This document shows positions 16,345-25,082 of a stretch of 64,000 bases of DNA, in pieces. Position 1 is the first letter of the stretch, and each line of letters begins with the position of its first letter. The translations under genes were made by a program, and so were the position numbers. Origin of the DNA: Bog-473 sp036489775 (GTDB lineage: Bacteria; Actinomycetota; Acidimicrobiia; Acidimicrobiales; RAAP-2). The stretch lies in NCBI GenBank assembly GCA_036489775.1, contig DASXFC010000082.1:62001-126000 (forward strand), written 5' to 3'. The notes beneath the pieces are model-generated. The model had not been told where the DNA came from. It made no database searches and saw only the letters and a list, made by a program, of their open reading frames with translations.

Positions 16345-17312
16345 ACGCGGGCGAGCACGACCATGCCGTCGAGCTGACCAGCTGTCCCAACTGCCACAGT
16401 TCCCTCGCCAGCACCGTGAACGTGGGCGCCCACCAGCTCCGTCGGTGCCAGGACTGCGGTCTTGTCTATGCCCCTCGCTATCTCGACCCGGCGAAGCTCT
16501 ACGTGGAGGGCTACCACTCCGGGGGCTGCGGTGACTTCGGCGTCGACGTCTCGCTCCCGGCCTGGCAGGACTTCCTCGACTTCGTCGGGGAACGACGGCT
16601 CGACATGCTCGACGCGATGGCCCGCCCGCCCGGGCGCCTCCTCGACGTGGGCTGCGGCACCGGCAACACCCTGCACGCAGCCGCGCTGCGAGGCTGGGAC
16701 ACCGTCGGCGTCGAGCTGGTGCCCAGCGCGGTCGAGGCGGCAGTCGAGCGTTTCGGGCTCGACGTACGCAACTGCACTCTCGAAGAATCCGGTCTCGAGG
16801 AGGAGTCATTCGACGTAGTGGCCACCTGCCACGTGCTCGAGCACATGGCCGACGCAAATGGGTTCCTCTCCTCGATTGCCCGCTGGATCAAACCAGGTGG
16901 CCTCCTCTTCGTGGAGGTGCCCAATTGGAACAGCATGGACCGGAGAGCCCACGCCGACGCCTGGTACGGGTTCCGGCCCCTCGAGCATGTGGGCCACTAC
17001 ACCCCGCGCACCCTGGCCCGTACCCTGCGCCGCGTCGGCCTCCGTCCGGTGGCCCTGCGCACGCCCTTCTACCGCAGGGACGACCAGACGGTCGGGCAGA
17101 TCCTGACTGATCTCGGCCTGTCTCGACTCCATCCGACCCTGATCCGGCGTCCCTTCTCGGTGCCGCTGCCCCAGGGCGACGTCATCTTGCGCGGGCCCAA
17201 TGCCTTGATGCGCCAGGCCTTCAACGCCGTGGGTTGGGCCGAGTCGGCCGCCCGGACCGGGGTCGTCATCGTCATGATGGCCGAGGCGGGACGATCATCA
17301 GCCGGCCGGTGA
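16341..17312 (+). CDS. SAM methyltransferase with N-terminal zinc-ribbon
   Basis: This 323-residue protein opens with a four-cysteine zinc-ribbon (CPNCHSSL at about 14-21 and RRCQDCGLVYAPRY at about 36-49). A class I methyltransferase domain follows: LLDVGCGTGNTLHAAALRGW at about 97, VATCHVLEHMAD and LFVEVPNWNS. The C-terminal part (RPLEHVGHYTPRTL) fits the enzymes that act on nucleotide- or lipid-linked sugars. The ATG overlaps the preceding glycosyltransferase stop. Its 3' end overlaps the convergent macrocin-type methyltransferase gene by 41 bases. Confidence 0.87.
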   Translation: MNAGEHDHAVELTSCPNCHSSLASTVNVGAHQLRRCQDCGLVYAPRYLDPAKLYVEGYHSGGCGDFGVDVSLPAWQDFLDFVGERRLDMLDAMARPPGRLLDVGCGTGNTLHAAALRGWDTVGVELVPSAVEAAVERFGLDVRNCTLEESGLEEESFDVVATCHVLEHMADANGFLSSIARWIKPGGLLFVEVPNWNSMDRRAHADAWYGFRPLEHVGHYTPRTLARTLRRVGLRPVALRTPFYRRDDQTVGQILTDLGLSRLHPTLIRRPFSVPLPQGDVILRGPNALMRQAFNAVGWAESAARTGVVIVMMAEAGRSSAGR

Positions 17313-18054
17313 AGTCGATCCGATTAAGCAGCACGGCCAGGCCTTCACGCTCGAGGTATTCGTCCACGGCTCGCTTGGCCCCCATGAAGTGGCCGTAGTC
17401 GTCCACCAGCAGCACCCCGCCCGGCACGATGCGCGGATAGAGATGGGTCATCTCGTGCGCCGTCGACTCGTACCAGTCGGTGTCGAGCCGGCACAGAGCG
17501 ATCCGCTCCGGTGCAGCGTCCGGCAGGGTGGCCTCGACCATCCCCTTCACGAAGTGCAGGCGCTCCGCCGGATAGCCGGTGGCGAGCAGCAAGCGAGAGA
17601 TCTCCTCTTCGGGCAGGTAGGCGTAGCCGGGATCGGCCAGCGCCTCGTCGTAAAAGCTCGAGGCGTGTGTGCCCCAGACGTCCACATCGTGCTCCCCCGG
17701 AGGCGGCATGCTCTCGAAGGTGTCGAAGAGGAAGAGATCGCGGTCGGTCCGTCCCAACTCGAGCAAAGTGCGGGCCACCGCCAACATGCTGCCGCCGCGC
17801 CAGACCCCGCACTCGACGATGGCCCCGGGGATGTCGGCCCGCACCACATAGGAGACGGCCTGGCGCAGCGCGTTGACCCGCTCGTGGGACGTCAGGGTGT
17901 ACGGCTTCACTGCCTCGAAGAGCGCGATAGTCGCCGGGTCGTAGTCGGCGGGCATGAGGTCGCCACCGGTGACCTCGTAGCCCCGAGCGCGCAGCAGCCG
18001 TTCGAGACGCTGGAACAACCATGAGTTGGCTCGTCGGCCCAGCGAGATCGTCAT
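17272..18054 (-). CDS. TylF/macrocin O-methyltransferase family protein
   Basis: This 260-residue metal-dependent O-methyltransferase resembles the family that methylates sugar hydroxyls in macrolides. It shows AIVECGVWRGGSML at about 78-91, DLFLFDTFESMPPPGEHD, CRLDTDWYESTAHEM (the metal-site Asp region) and VLLVDDYGHFMGAKRAVDEY. The ATG at 18054 overlaps the upstream gene's TGA by 4 bases. It is the third of three co-transcribed methyltransferase genes on the minus strand and is convergent with the zinc-ribbon methyltransferase. Confidence 0.9.
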   Translation of the reverse strand: MTISLGRRANSWLFQRLERLLRARGYEVTGGDLMPADYDPATIALFEAVKPYTLTSHERVNALRQAVSYVVRADIPGAIVECGVWRGGSMLAVARTLLELGRTDRDLFLFDTFESMPPPGEHDVDVWGTHASSFYDEALADPGYAYLPEEEISRLLLATGYPAERLHFVKGMVEATLPDAAPERIALCRLDTDWYESTAHEMTHLYPRIVPGGVLLVDDYGHFMGAKRAVDEYLEREGLAVLLNRIDFTGRLMIVPPRPS

Positions 18055-18719
18055 ACCCGGTCCCGGCCGAGGCGCCGGCGCGCCGCGACAGAGGTAGCGC
18101 GAAGAGTGTGACCCCAGAGCTCTCGCACGCCCATGCGAATGGGCCCGAAGTCGACCGGACGGTCTTCGCCCCACCGGGCCAGGTGGGCGCTGGTCTCGGG
18201 AAAGGCGGCAACGTCGAGCACCGGCGTGGGGCCTTTGACGCCGATACCCAGCACCGACTCGGGCATTTCGGGCCAGCCATAGGCCAGCACCAGCTGCTGC
18301 TCGAATGGCGTCAACAGGAGCGAGAAACCCTCAGGGGTGAACCGCCAGTAGTCCCAGGGATGGGCATGAATGGGGAAGAACATGACCGAGGTCAGGACCA
18401 CCACGCCACCGGGGCGCAGGACCCGCCACATCTCCTGCACTGCCCTGATGGGATCGGCCACGTGCTCGAGGGTGTCCAGGGCGATGATCCCACCCACCGA
18501 CTCGTCCTCGAAGGTCAGGGCCTGCACATCCTCGATCCGGTCCACCCGCGCCCCAGGCTGGACATCGCAGCCGATGTAGTCGAGTCCGCTGAATAGGGCG
18601 CGGGCGTCGAACAAATCCTCCTGGCCCTCGGCGGGCCGGGCCCCGATCTCGACCACCGGCGAGGCGAGCGGCAGCACCGTTGCCGCCTCGCGTGCGAAGG
18701 CGGCGACGTGGTCCCTCAC
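18051..18719 (-). CDS. Class I SAM methyltransferase
   Basis: This 222-residue protein shows VVEIGARPAEGQEDLFDAR at about 22, YIGCDVQPGARVDRIEDVQ, GGIIALDTLEHVADPIRAV and VLTSVMFFPIHAHPWDYWRF. This is the methyltransferase type 11 fold with a His/Trp-rich substrate loop often seen in sugar-locus enzymes. It starts at GTG 18719 within GTGA overlapping the stop of the previous gene, and its own stop overlaps the next start. The substrate is unknown. Confidence 0.86.
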   Translation of the reverse strand: MRDHVAAFAREAATVLPLASPVVEIGARPAEGQEDLFDARALFSGLDYIGCDVQPGARVDRIEDVQALTFEDESVGGIIALDTLEHVADPIRAVQEMWRVLRPGGVVVLTSVMFFPIHAHPWDYWRFTPEGFSLLLTPFEQQLVLAYGWPEMPESVLGIGVKGPTPVLDVAAFPETSAHLARWGEDRPVDFGPIRMGVRELWGHTLRATSVAARRRLGRDRV

Positions 18720-19375
18720 GGACGTTCGGCCCGGAAGACGAACTGCAAAGTGCCGAAGTCGCCGAGGAGACGGGCCCACCGGTTGCTGTGGGCCGCCGGG
18801 TTGGCCCGTAAGGCATAGGTGCGGCGTAGCTCGGTGAGGGCCAGGCCGGTTCCCTCTAACAAGCCATCGAGGTTCTGCCGGCCAAACCAACGCAGGTGTG
18901 TCCGGTCGAAGATCCCTACCTCGTCATAGGGCCACCGGGCCCCCAGCAGCACCTGGCGGACCAGGCGAAGGTGGCGCACGTTGGGCACCGAGATCACCAT
19001 CGAGCCGCCGTCACGCAGCAGCCCGCTGCTCCAGCGAGTCACCGTCCACGGGTCACGCAGGTGTTCGAGTACGTCGGCCATGACCACACAGTCGTACGGA
19101 CCGTCCAGGGCCGCACCGGCCCTGGCCAGCTCCTCGACGTCACCCGTGATGACCCGATCCAGCCTGGCGCGGGCCTGCTCGGCAAAGTCGACGTTCGACT
19201 CGACGCCGGTCACCGTATGGCCGCGACGGCGCAGAGCCTGGCCGAGCATGCCCACGCTGCAACCGATATCGAGCACCGCCGTGGCACCCGGCAGGACCAG
19301 CGCGGCCACGTCATCGCGATCGTTGGCATACGCCGCATGAACGACGCCGTCGTAGACCGGAGGACCGAGTTCCAT
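18716..19375 (-). CDS. Class I SAM methyltransferase
   Basis: This 219-residue protein shows AVLDIGCSVGMLGQALRRRG at about 32-51, GVESNVDFAEQA, DCVVMADVLEHLRDPWT and MVISVPNVRHL, with the C-terminal FDRTHLRWFG typical of methyltransferases next to glycosyltransferases. The ATG at 19375 is clear. It is the first gene of the three-gene methyltransferase run on the minus strand, divergent from the cupin epimerase at 19522. Confidence 0.88.
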   Translation of the reverse strand: MELGPPVYDGVVHAAYANDRDDVAALVLPGATAVLDIGCSVGMLGQALRRRGHTVTGVESNVDFAEQARARLDRVITGDVEELARAGAALDGPYDCVVMADVLEHLRDPWTVTRWSSGLLRDGGSMVISVPNVRHLRLVRQVLLGARWPYDEVGIFDRTHLRWFGRQNLDGLLEGTGLALTELRRTYALRANPAAHSNRWARLLGDFGTLQFVFRAERP

Positions 19376-19521
19376 CAGGCCCGATCCAGGACGTGTGCAC
19401 CGTGACCGGGAATGCGCTGAGGTTGCATGGAAGGGTCCACGGTACTGGAGGCCCCGGGACCGGAGGGGCAGCTGGGCACAGAGCACCTGACCGGCGACCC
19501 GATTGCTACGGTGAGGCCACC

Positions 19522-19977
19522 ATGACGGAGATTGCAGGCGTGACCATCACGCCCCTGCGGCGGATCCCTGACGAGCGCGGTGCCGTCATGCACATGCTGC
19601 GCGATGACAGCGAGGCCTACGAACGGTTCGGCGAGATCTACTTCTCGCTGGTCTATCCCGGCGTGATCAAGGGCTGGCACCGGCACCGCGAGATGACACT
19701 CAACTATGCCGTCCCTGTCGGCATGATCAAGCTGGTCTGCTTCGACGACCGCCCAGACTCGCCCACCCGAGGGAATCTGCTCGAGGCCCACGTCGGGGAG
19801 CTCAACTACATGCTGGTCACCATCCCACCTCTGGTCTGGAATGGCTTCAAGGGGGAGGGAACGACCTCGGCCTTGGTCGCCAACTGCGGCACGGTCCACC
19901 ACTCCCCCGACGAGATCGAACGGCTCGATCCCTTCAGCGACCACATCGGGTACGACTGGGATCTGGCTCACGGCTGA
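19522..19977 (+). CDS. dTDP-4-dehydrorhamnose 3,5-epimerase-like cupin
   Basis: This 151-residue protein of the RfbC/WxcM-like cupin group probably epimerises or isomerises a 4-keto nucleotide sugar. It shows TPLRRIPDERGAVMHMLR, the His-rich metal-like segment KGWHRHREMTLNYAV at about 53-67, and IPPLVWNGFKG. It is shorter than classical RfbC (about 180 residues). GAGG lies 5 bases before the ATG. An extended TGCTACGGT -10-like element lies just upstream. Confidence 0.78.
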   Translation: MTEIAGVTITPLRRIPDERGAVMHMLRDDSEAYERFGEIYFSLVYPGVIKGWHRHREMTLNYAVPVGMIKLVCFDDRPDSPTRGNLLEAHVGELNYMLVTIPPLVWNGFKGEGTTSALVANCGTVHHSPDEIERLDPFSDHIGYDWDLAHG

Positions 19978-19989
19978 AAGTCGCACCCA

Positions 19990-20940
19990 CTAGTGGTGCG
20001 TGCGGCACCATTCGATAGTGGCGGACAGCCCGTCGACCAACGAGGTGGTCGGAGTCCAGCCGAGCAGCGCCCGCACCTTGGTGGTGTCGCCGTACATGCG
20101 CCAAATCTCGTTCGGCCGGTAGTCGAGGGCACCAAAGAGGGGCTGGACCGGGTTGCCCAACAACGTGAGCACGGTGACAGCCAATTCACGGATCGACACC
20201 TCTTGCCCGCCGCTCACATTGATCACCTCGCCCTCGATGCCCGGCGTCCACAGGGCGCGCACGAAGGCCTCGACCAGGTCGTCGACGTACATGAACTCGC
20301 GGGTCTGGCGGCCCTCGGTCATGTCGAGGTCTTTGCCGGCGAGGGCCGAGAGGATCAGAGACGGGATGATGCGGTCGATCGTCTGGAACGGGCCGAAGGC
20401 GTTGAACGGGCGCAAGCAGACGATGGGCCAGCCGTAGGCCTGGTGGTACATGCGGCAGAAACGCTCAGCGGCATATTTCGACACGGCGTAGGGCGAGACC
20501 GGGCTGACCGGCCCGTCCTCCCGGAACGGTGTCGGCACATCGCCGTAGACGTCGCTACTGCCGACGTAGACGAAACGCTGGTACCGGCCATCCAAGGCGT
20601 GGAGCAGGTTGACCGTGCCACCGATGTTGGTGCGGATATTCTCGTCGACCCGGTCGAAGGACTGGCCGACGTGGGTCAGGGCGGCACAGTGGATAATCAG
20701 CTCAGGCACGGTGGCCCCGACCAAGCGGCTCAGCGCGGCACGATCGGTCAGATCTACCTGGTGCAAGGTGACCTTCGCTCCCAGACCATGGATCGGTGAA
20801 TTGGGCTCGACGGCAGCCTTGACGACCGCGTCCACCGCCGCCCCTTCGGACAGCAACCGCTTCACCATGTGCGCGCCCAGGAAGCCGGCCGCGCCAGTCA
20901 CCATGACCCTCTTGCCTTTCAGCTCGGACTCGTGCGCCAT
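19990..20940 (-). CDS. NAD-dependent sugar epimerase/dehydratase (GDP-mannose dehydratase-like)
   Basis: This 316-residue extended SDR has VTGAAGFLGAHMVKRLLSEG at about 14-33, IIHCAALTHVGQSF, VYVGSSDVYGDVPTPF and the intact catalytic YAVSK. RQTREFMYVDDLVEA and the C-terminal YRPNEIWRMYGD fit GDP-mannose 4,6-dehydratase/GDP-4-keto-6-deoxymannose reductase relatives. The ATG at 20940 is preferred over upstream options. TAAGGT (20952-20957, minus strand) lies 11 bases upstream. It is convergent with the cupin epimerase, 12 bases apart, and the two may act on the same deoxysugar path. Confidence 0.86.
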   Translation of the reverse strand: MAHESELKGKRVMVTGAAGFLGAHMVKRLLSEGAAVDAVVKAAVEPNSPIHGLGAKVTLHQVDLTDRAALSRLVGATVPELIIHCAALTHVGQSFDRVDENIRTNIGGTVNLLHALDGRYQRFVYVGSSDVYGDVPTPFREDGPVSPVSPYAVSKYAAERFCRMYHQAYGWPIVCLRPFNAFGPFQTIDRIIPSLILSALAGKDLDMTEGRQTREFMYVDDLVEAFVRALWTPGIEGEVINVSGGQEVSIRELAVTVLTLLGNPVQPLFGALDYRPNEIWRMYGDTTKVRALLGWTPTTSLVDGLSATIEWCRTHH

Positions 20941-21014
20941 GGTGGCGGGCGACCTTACTGCCGCCCTGGACCACGGTCGATCGGCCCGGACCTGGGCCTC
21001 TGTACGGCAGCCAC

Positions 21015-21020
21015 TACCCT
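21015..21020 (+). promoter_or_regulatory. Putative -10 hexamer of a leaderless promoter
   Basis: TACCCT ends 8 bases before the ATG of the glycosyltransferase at 21029. No Shine-Dalgarno sequence intervenes. Confidence 0.4.
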
Positions 21021-21028
21021 GATTGGCC

Positions 21029-22099
21029 ATGAAACTGGCGGTGACTCACCCGTATTCATGGCCCGAGGTGCGGCGCGGCGCTGAGCGCATCATCGTCGAG
21101 ACGGCCCGCTCCATGGCGGCGCGCGGCCATGCGGTCACCGTGTTCACGGCCGGAGCCGAGGCCAGCCGCACCGAGTCCGACGGCGTGACCACCGTGAAGT
21201 TGCGACGCCAGTTCGACGACCCCCACCAGCATGAACGATGGTTCGGGCGAGCGCTGATCCCACACCTGGTCCGGGGCCGATTCGACGCAGTGCATTCGAT
21301 GATGGCCTATGACGCCCGGGCCGCCGTACGCACCCGCCGCCTGACCCGTCACCGGGCCGTCTACGAAGAACTGGGCAGTCCGATTCCCTCCTATTGGGAC
21401 ACCATTCCCGACGGCAAGGTGCGACGCCGGCTGGTGCGCCAGGTCGACGTCTATGGCTGCATGTCGAATTTCAGTCTGGACGTGCTGCGCCAGGAATGGG
21501 GCCGCCAGGGTGACCTCATTCCGGGTGGGGTCCGGCTGAGCGAGTTCGAGCCGGCACCGGCACGCGAACCCTCGCCCACCATCCTCTTCTCCGGCGCTCT
21601 CGCCGAGCCCCGCAAGGGGTTGGGTGTCCTGCTGGCCGCGGCCGACCTGCTGATCGAGCGGGAGCCGGACCTGCAGATCTGGCTCAGCGGGCCCGGCGAC
21701 CCGGACGCCATGCTGGTCGACGCTACCGAACGGGTGCGCCAGCGCGTCACCCTGCTGCCGATCGGAGCACCCCATGAATTGGCCGAGCGCTACGCCCGGG
21801 CCTGGGTCCTCGCTCTCCCTTCCATCGGCGACTCCTTCGGCATGGTGCTCATCGAGGCCCTGGCCTCGGGCACACCCATCGTGGTGGCCGACGACGGTGC
21901 CCCGCCCCAGTTGGTGACCGAGACCACGGGCACGATCGCCATCCCCGGCGATGCGCGCTCCCTGACCAAGGCGCTCGAGGCGGGCTTCGACTTGGCCCGC
22001 GACCCCAGCACGGCCGAGCGCTGCCGCGCCTTTGCCCGCCAGTTCGACTGGGATCAATCGATCGCTCCTCTGCTCGAGAAGCTCTACACGGGTGGCTAA
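21029..22099 (+). CDS. Glycosyltransferase, family 4 type
   Basis: This 356-residue GT-B enzyme begins MKLAVTHPYSWPEVRRGAER, the usual N-terminal Rossmann strand with a Gly-rich acceptor loop. ARGHAVTVFTAG follows, and the donor domain shows ILFSGALAEPRKGLGVLLAA and LALPSIGDSFGMVLIEALASG. It is the first gene of a plus-strand pair, and its last 8 bases overlap the following GT2 gene. The donor is unknown. Confidence 0.9.
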   Translation: MKLAVTHPYSWPEVRRGAERIIVETARSMAARGHAVTVFTAGAEASRTESDGVTTVKLRRQFDDPHQHERWFGRALIPHLVRGRFDAVHSMMAYDARAAVRTRRLTRHRAVYEELGSPIPSYWDTIPDGKVRRRLVRQVDVYGCMSNFSLDVLRQEWGRQGDLIPGGVRLSEFEPAPAREPSPTILFSGALAEPRKGLGVLLAAADLLIEREPDLQIWLSGPGDPDAMLVDATERVRQRVTLLPIGAPHELAERYARAWVLALPSIGDSFGMVLIEALASGTPIVVADDGAPPQLVTETTGTIAIPGDARSLTKALEAGFDLARDPSTAERCRAFARQFDWDQSIAPLLEKLYTGG

Positions 22100-23048
22100 C
22101 CCGGACATCGCCGTCGTCATCCCCACCCACCAGCACGTGGCCCTGGTCGCCGGGCTGCTGGAGACGCTGGCGTGTCAGACTCTGGGGGCTCCACGGTTCG
22201 AAGTGGTGGTCGTGGACGACTGCTCAACCGACGGCACCTCCGCTGCCTTGCGCGAACTGGCCCCCAGCCTGCCCTTCGCATTCCAGGTCCTCACCACGCC
22301 GATCAACCGAGGTCCTGCCGCTGCCCGCAACCTGGGCTGGCAAGCGACCGCCGCCCCTGTGGTCGCCTTCCTCGACGACGACTGCGTCCCCTCCCCCGGG
22401 TGGCTGGACGCCGGCCTTGACGCGCTGGGAACCCGGACCTCGATCGGCGTGGTGCAGGGCCGGACTCGTGTGCCCGAGGGAGCGAGCATCCACCGTCTGA
22501 CTGATTGGTATCTGTGGCGGGTGGTGGAGGGGCCGACTCCGTGGTTCGAAGGGTGCAACCTCTTCTTCCGGCGGGCGGTGCTGGATCAGACCGGCGGCTT
22601 CGACGAGGACATTCGTTACTACGGTGAGGACTGCGCGGCCGGCTGGCGCGCGCTAGAAGCCGGGTTCGAGAGTGCCTACGCCTCCGCGGCGGCGGTGACC
22701 CATCCGGTGGAGCGTCGCGGCTTCCGCTGGTTCGTGCACAACGGCCTCCTCGAGTCCAGGACGGTCCAGTGCGCGGCCAAGCATCCGGGCTTCCGCCGGG
22801 CCGCCTTCTGGCGTCCCTGGGCGATGCGCCGCGAGGACCCAGCCTTCGTCATCGCCCTGGCCGGCGTGGTGGCGGGCATCTTCTTCTGGCCCGCCTTCGC
22901 CCTGGTATTGCCCTACGTATGGTGGCAGCGGCCCTCGGTGCGCCGCCTGAGCTTCTTCCGCCTCTGCCTACAGGTGCCCCTCGTCGACGCGGCCCGGTTG
23001 GCCGGCCACCTGCGCGGCTCGGCCCGCCACCGCATCTTCGTCCTCTGA
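22092..23048 (+). CDS. Glycosyltransferase family 2 with C-terminal RGSxRHR signature
   Basis: This 318-residue GT-A enzyme shows IAVVIPTHQHVALVAGLLET, VVVVDDCSTDGTSAA, AARNLGWQATAAPVVAFLDD (DXD DDDC), and FFRRAVLDQTGGFDEDIRYYGEDC. A hydrophobic stretch lies at about 255-285, and the chain ends RGSARHRIFVL. It is a paralogue of the gene at 24081, with matching landmarks along the whole length. The GTG start lies inside the end of the preceding gene. Confidence 0.9.
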   Translation: MANPDIAVVIPTHQHVALVAGLLETLACQTLGAPRFEVVVVDDCSTDGTSAALRELAPSLPFAFQVLTTPINRGPAAARNLGWQATAAPVVAFLDDDCVPSPGWLDAGLDALGTRTSIGVVQGRTRVPEGASIHRLTDWYLWRVVEGPTPWFEGCNLFFRRAVLDQTGGFDEDIRYYGEDCAAGWRALEAGFESAYASAAAVTHPVERRGFRWFVHNGLLESRTVQCAAKHPGFRRAAFWRPWAMRREDPAFVIALAGVVAGIFFWPAFALVLPYVWWQRPSVRRLSFFRLCLQVPLVDAARLAGHLRGSARHRIFVL

Positions 23049-23062
23049 GTTCCCAGAGCTGA

Positions 23063-24049
23063 TCAACCCTCGTCGGGGACGAATGCGGTGCCCGGATGCC
23101 GCCGCATCTGCCAGTGCAAGGGCAGCACTTTCCTGAGCTCGCCGGCCTGTGCCGAGGCCAGGCGGGCCCGCCGACCAACCAGCCGTTGGGCCAGCCGGTA
23201 CTGCAAGAGCATTTTTGTTGCACCGAGCGCGTTGGCGGTGGCCCAGCGCCGAGCCGCTGGCACGCCACGGCGAAAGCGATACCAGTCGTAGGAGGCGGCC
23301 CACCAACGCGCACTGCGGGTGTCGCCGAAGGCCAGCCGGCCCGAGGCGTTGGCCACATGGATCACGCTGACCTCGGACACCAGCCGTCGGCGCCAGCCGG
23401 CCTGGTCGAGACGCCAGCACAGGTCCATGTCTTCGGCGTACATGAACCAGCGCTCGCAGTAAGGCGGCTGCCCGCCTAGGGCCGCGGTTCGGATGACATG
23501 CACGGCGCCGATGGCCCATTCGACGTCCGTGACCCGATCGTGTGGCGTCCGGCCTTCGAGCCACCACCGTCGGGCCAACCGACCGCGCTGCAGTCTGATC
23601 GGCACCAGACAAGTGACGGCAGTGAGTCCAGGGGAGGGGAAGCGGTACACCGAGTGCTGCAAGCTCCCGTCGGGATTGGCCAGTCGCGGCACCACCAGTC
23701 CGAGGGTGGGATCAGCCTCCAATTCGTCCACCAGCGATCTGAGGGAGCCCGGCGGCGGGACGGTGTCGGGGTTGAGCGCGATCAGCACTTCGGCATCCCC
23801 GGGTCGCCCCAGCGCCTGGTTCATACCGCGGGCGTAGCCCCGGTTCTGTGCATTGGCGATCACCGAGATCCCGTTGCAGGCCCGGACTACCTCCACGGTG
23901 TCGTCAGTCGACGCATTGTCGACCACCACCACCTCCGCGTCGAGGCCAGCCGTGGCCTCCGGCAGGGCGTCGAGACACGCCGCGATGTAGGCGCCACTGT
24001 TCCAAGTGACGATTCCGATGCGTATCCGGGCCATATCCGCGTGATTCAT
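23063..24049 (-). CDS. Glycosyltransferase family 2, rhamnosyltransferase-like
   Basis: This 328-residue GT2 of the WbbL-like type shows IRIGIVTWNSGAYIAACLDA, VVVVDNASTDDTVEVV, NRGYARGMNQAL, VLIALNPDTVPPPGS and MYAEDMDLCWRLDQAGWRR. That pattern is common among rhamnosyl- and galactofuranosyltransferases. The ATG at 24049 is taken; an ATG five codons later is possible. It is transcribed divergently from the GT2 gene at 24081 across 31 bases, where minus-strand TAGCGT and plus-strand TACGCT overlap. Confidence 0.88.
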   Translation of the reverse strand: MNHADMARIRIGIVTWNSGAYIAACLDALPEATAGLDAEVVVVDNASTDDTVEVVRACNGISVIANAQNRGYARGMNQALGRPGDAEVLIALNPDTVPPPGSLRSLVDELEADPTLGLVVPRLANPDGSLQHSVYRFPSPGLTAVTCLVPIRLQRGRLARRWWLEGRTPHDRVTDVEWAIGAVHVIRTAALGGQPPYCERWFMYAEDMDLCWRLDQAGWRRRLVSEVSVIHVANASGRLAFGDTRSARWWAASYDWYRFRRGVPAARRWATANALGATKMLLQYRLAQRLVGRRARLASAQAGELRKVLPLHWQMRRHPGTAFVPDEG

Positions 24050-24068
24050 AGCTGAATTGGGCCACCAG

Positions 24069-24074
24069 TACGCT
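24069..24074 (+). promoter_or_regulatory. Putative -10 hexamer of a leaderless promoter
   Basis: TACGCT, the same hexamer as at 3030, ends 6 bases before the GTG at 24081 in a 31-base divergent intergenic gap. The spacing is exactly that expected if transcription starts at the G of GTG. Confidence 0.42.
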
Positions 24075-24080
24075 ACAAAG

Positions 24081-25043
24081 GTGCCCAGCTCGACGCCGGA
24101 CGTGTCCGTCGTAATCCCGTCGTACCGGCGCTCGGACCGATTGCCTGGCCTGATGGCCGCCCTGGCCGCCCAGACCCTCGACGCCGGGCGTTTCGAGGTG
24201 GTGGTGATCGACAACGCGTCGGGCGATGAGACCTTTGCGGCCCTGATGGAATTGTCCGCGCAGACTCCCTTCGCCGTACGAGTGCTCCAGATCGAGACCA
24301 ATCACGGACCGGCCCCCGCCCGCAACCTCGGTTGGCAGTCAGCCACCAGCCCGGTGGTGGCCTTCCTCGATGACGACTGCCTGCCCGAGCCCAAATGGCT
24401 CGAGTGCGGCCTGGCCGCCATGGAGCTCGACGAGCACATCGGGGTCATCCAGGGCCGGGTGCGCCCACCGCTCGACTTCAACCCGGCTGAGTGGGGGACC
24501 TGGTACCACTGCCAGATCCTCGACGGGCCCAGCCCGTATTTCGAGGCCGCCAACATCTTCTACCGCCGGGCCGCCTTGGCTCAGGCCGGTGGCTTCGACG
24601 AACAGATCGGATGGTGGTGCGAGGACACCTCGCTCGGTTGGAATGTTGTCGACGGCGGTTGGCGGCGAGCCTTCGCAGGCGACGCCGTGGTCGAACACGA
24701 GGTCACCCCACGCGGCTGGCGCTGGCATTACCGAAACGGCCTCCTCGAGGCCAATACGGTCCGGATGGCGACCGAGCATCCCGGCTTCCGGCGTGACGCC
24801 TTCTGGCGCTCCTGGGCCTACCGGCGGGAGGACGCCGGCTTCGTCATCGCGGTGGTCGGGCTGCTGGTGGCGCTGCGATTCCGGCCGGCGTTGCTCCTGA
24901 CGCTCCCCTACCTGTGGTGGCGGCGCCCCCGCCGGGCCATGCCGGCGCCACTGACGCTGGCGGCCCAGACGGTCGCCGTCGATGCCGCCCGCACCGTGGG
25001 GCAGCTGCGCGGCGCTGTGCGCAGCCGAACCTTCATCATCTGA
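24081..25043 (+). CDS. Glycosyltransferase family 2 with C-terminal RGxxRxR signature
   Basis: This 320-residue GT-A enzyme shows VSVVIPSYRRSDRLPGLMAA, VVVIDNASGDETFAALME, PARNLGWQSATSPVVAFLDD and YRRAALAQAGGFDEQIGWWC. A membrane-associated C-terminal stretch follows, and the end is LRGAVRSRTFII. It parallels the gene at 22092 throughout, including WHYRNGLLEANTV versus WFVHNGLLESRTV, so one is a copy of the other. The GTG start has no ribosome site, and the TACGCT element upstream suggests a leaderless message. Confidence 0.9.
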   Translation: MPSSTPDVSVVIPSYRRSDRLPGLMAALAAQTLDAGRFEVVVIDNASGDETFAALMELSAQTPFAVRVLQIETNHGPAPARNLGWQSATSPVVAFLDDDCLPEPKWLECGLAAMELDEHIGVIQGRVRPPLDFNPAEWGTWYHCQILDGPSPYFEAANIFYRRAALAQAGGFDEQIGWWCEDTSLGWNVVDGGWRRAFAGDAVVEHEVTPRGWRWHYRNGLLEANTVRMATEHPGFRRDAFWRSWAYRREDAGFVIAVVGLLVALRFRPALLLTLPYLWWRRPRRAMPAPLTLAAQTVAVDAARTVGQLRGAVRSRTFII

Positions 25044-25082
25044 GACCGCCCGACCCGGCCGAGGTGCCAAAATGGCGGCTCC

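Noticed and set aside
19507..19512. Leaderless promoter for the cupin epimerase
   Set aside because: TACGGT fits, but a GAGG ribosome site lies 5 bases before the ATG, so this case was not counted as leaderless.
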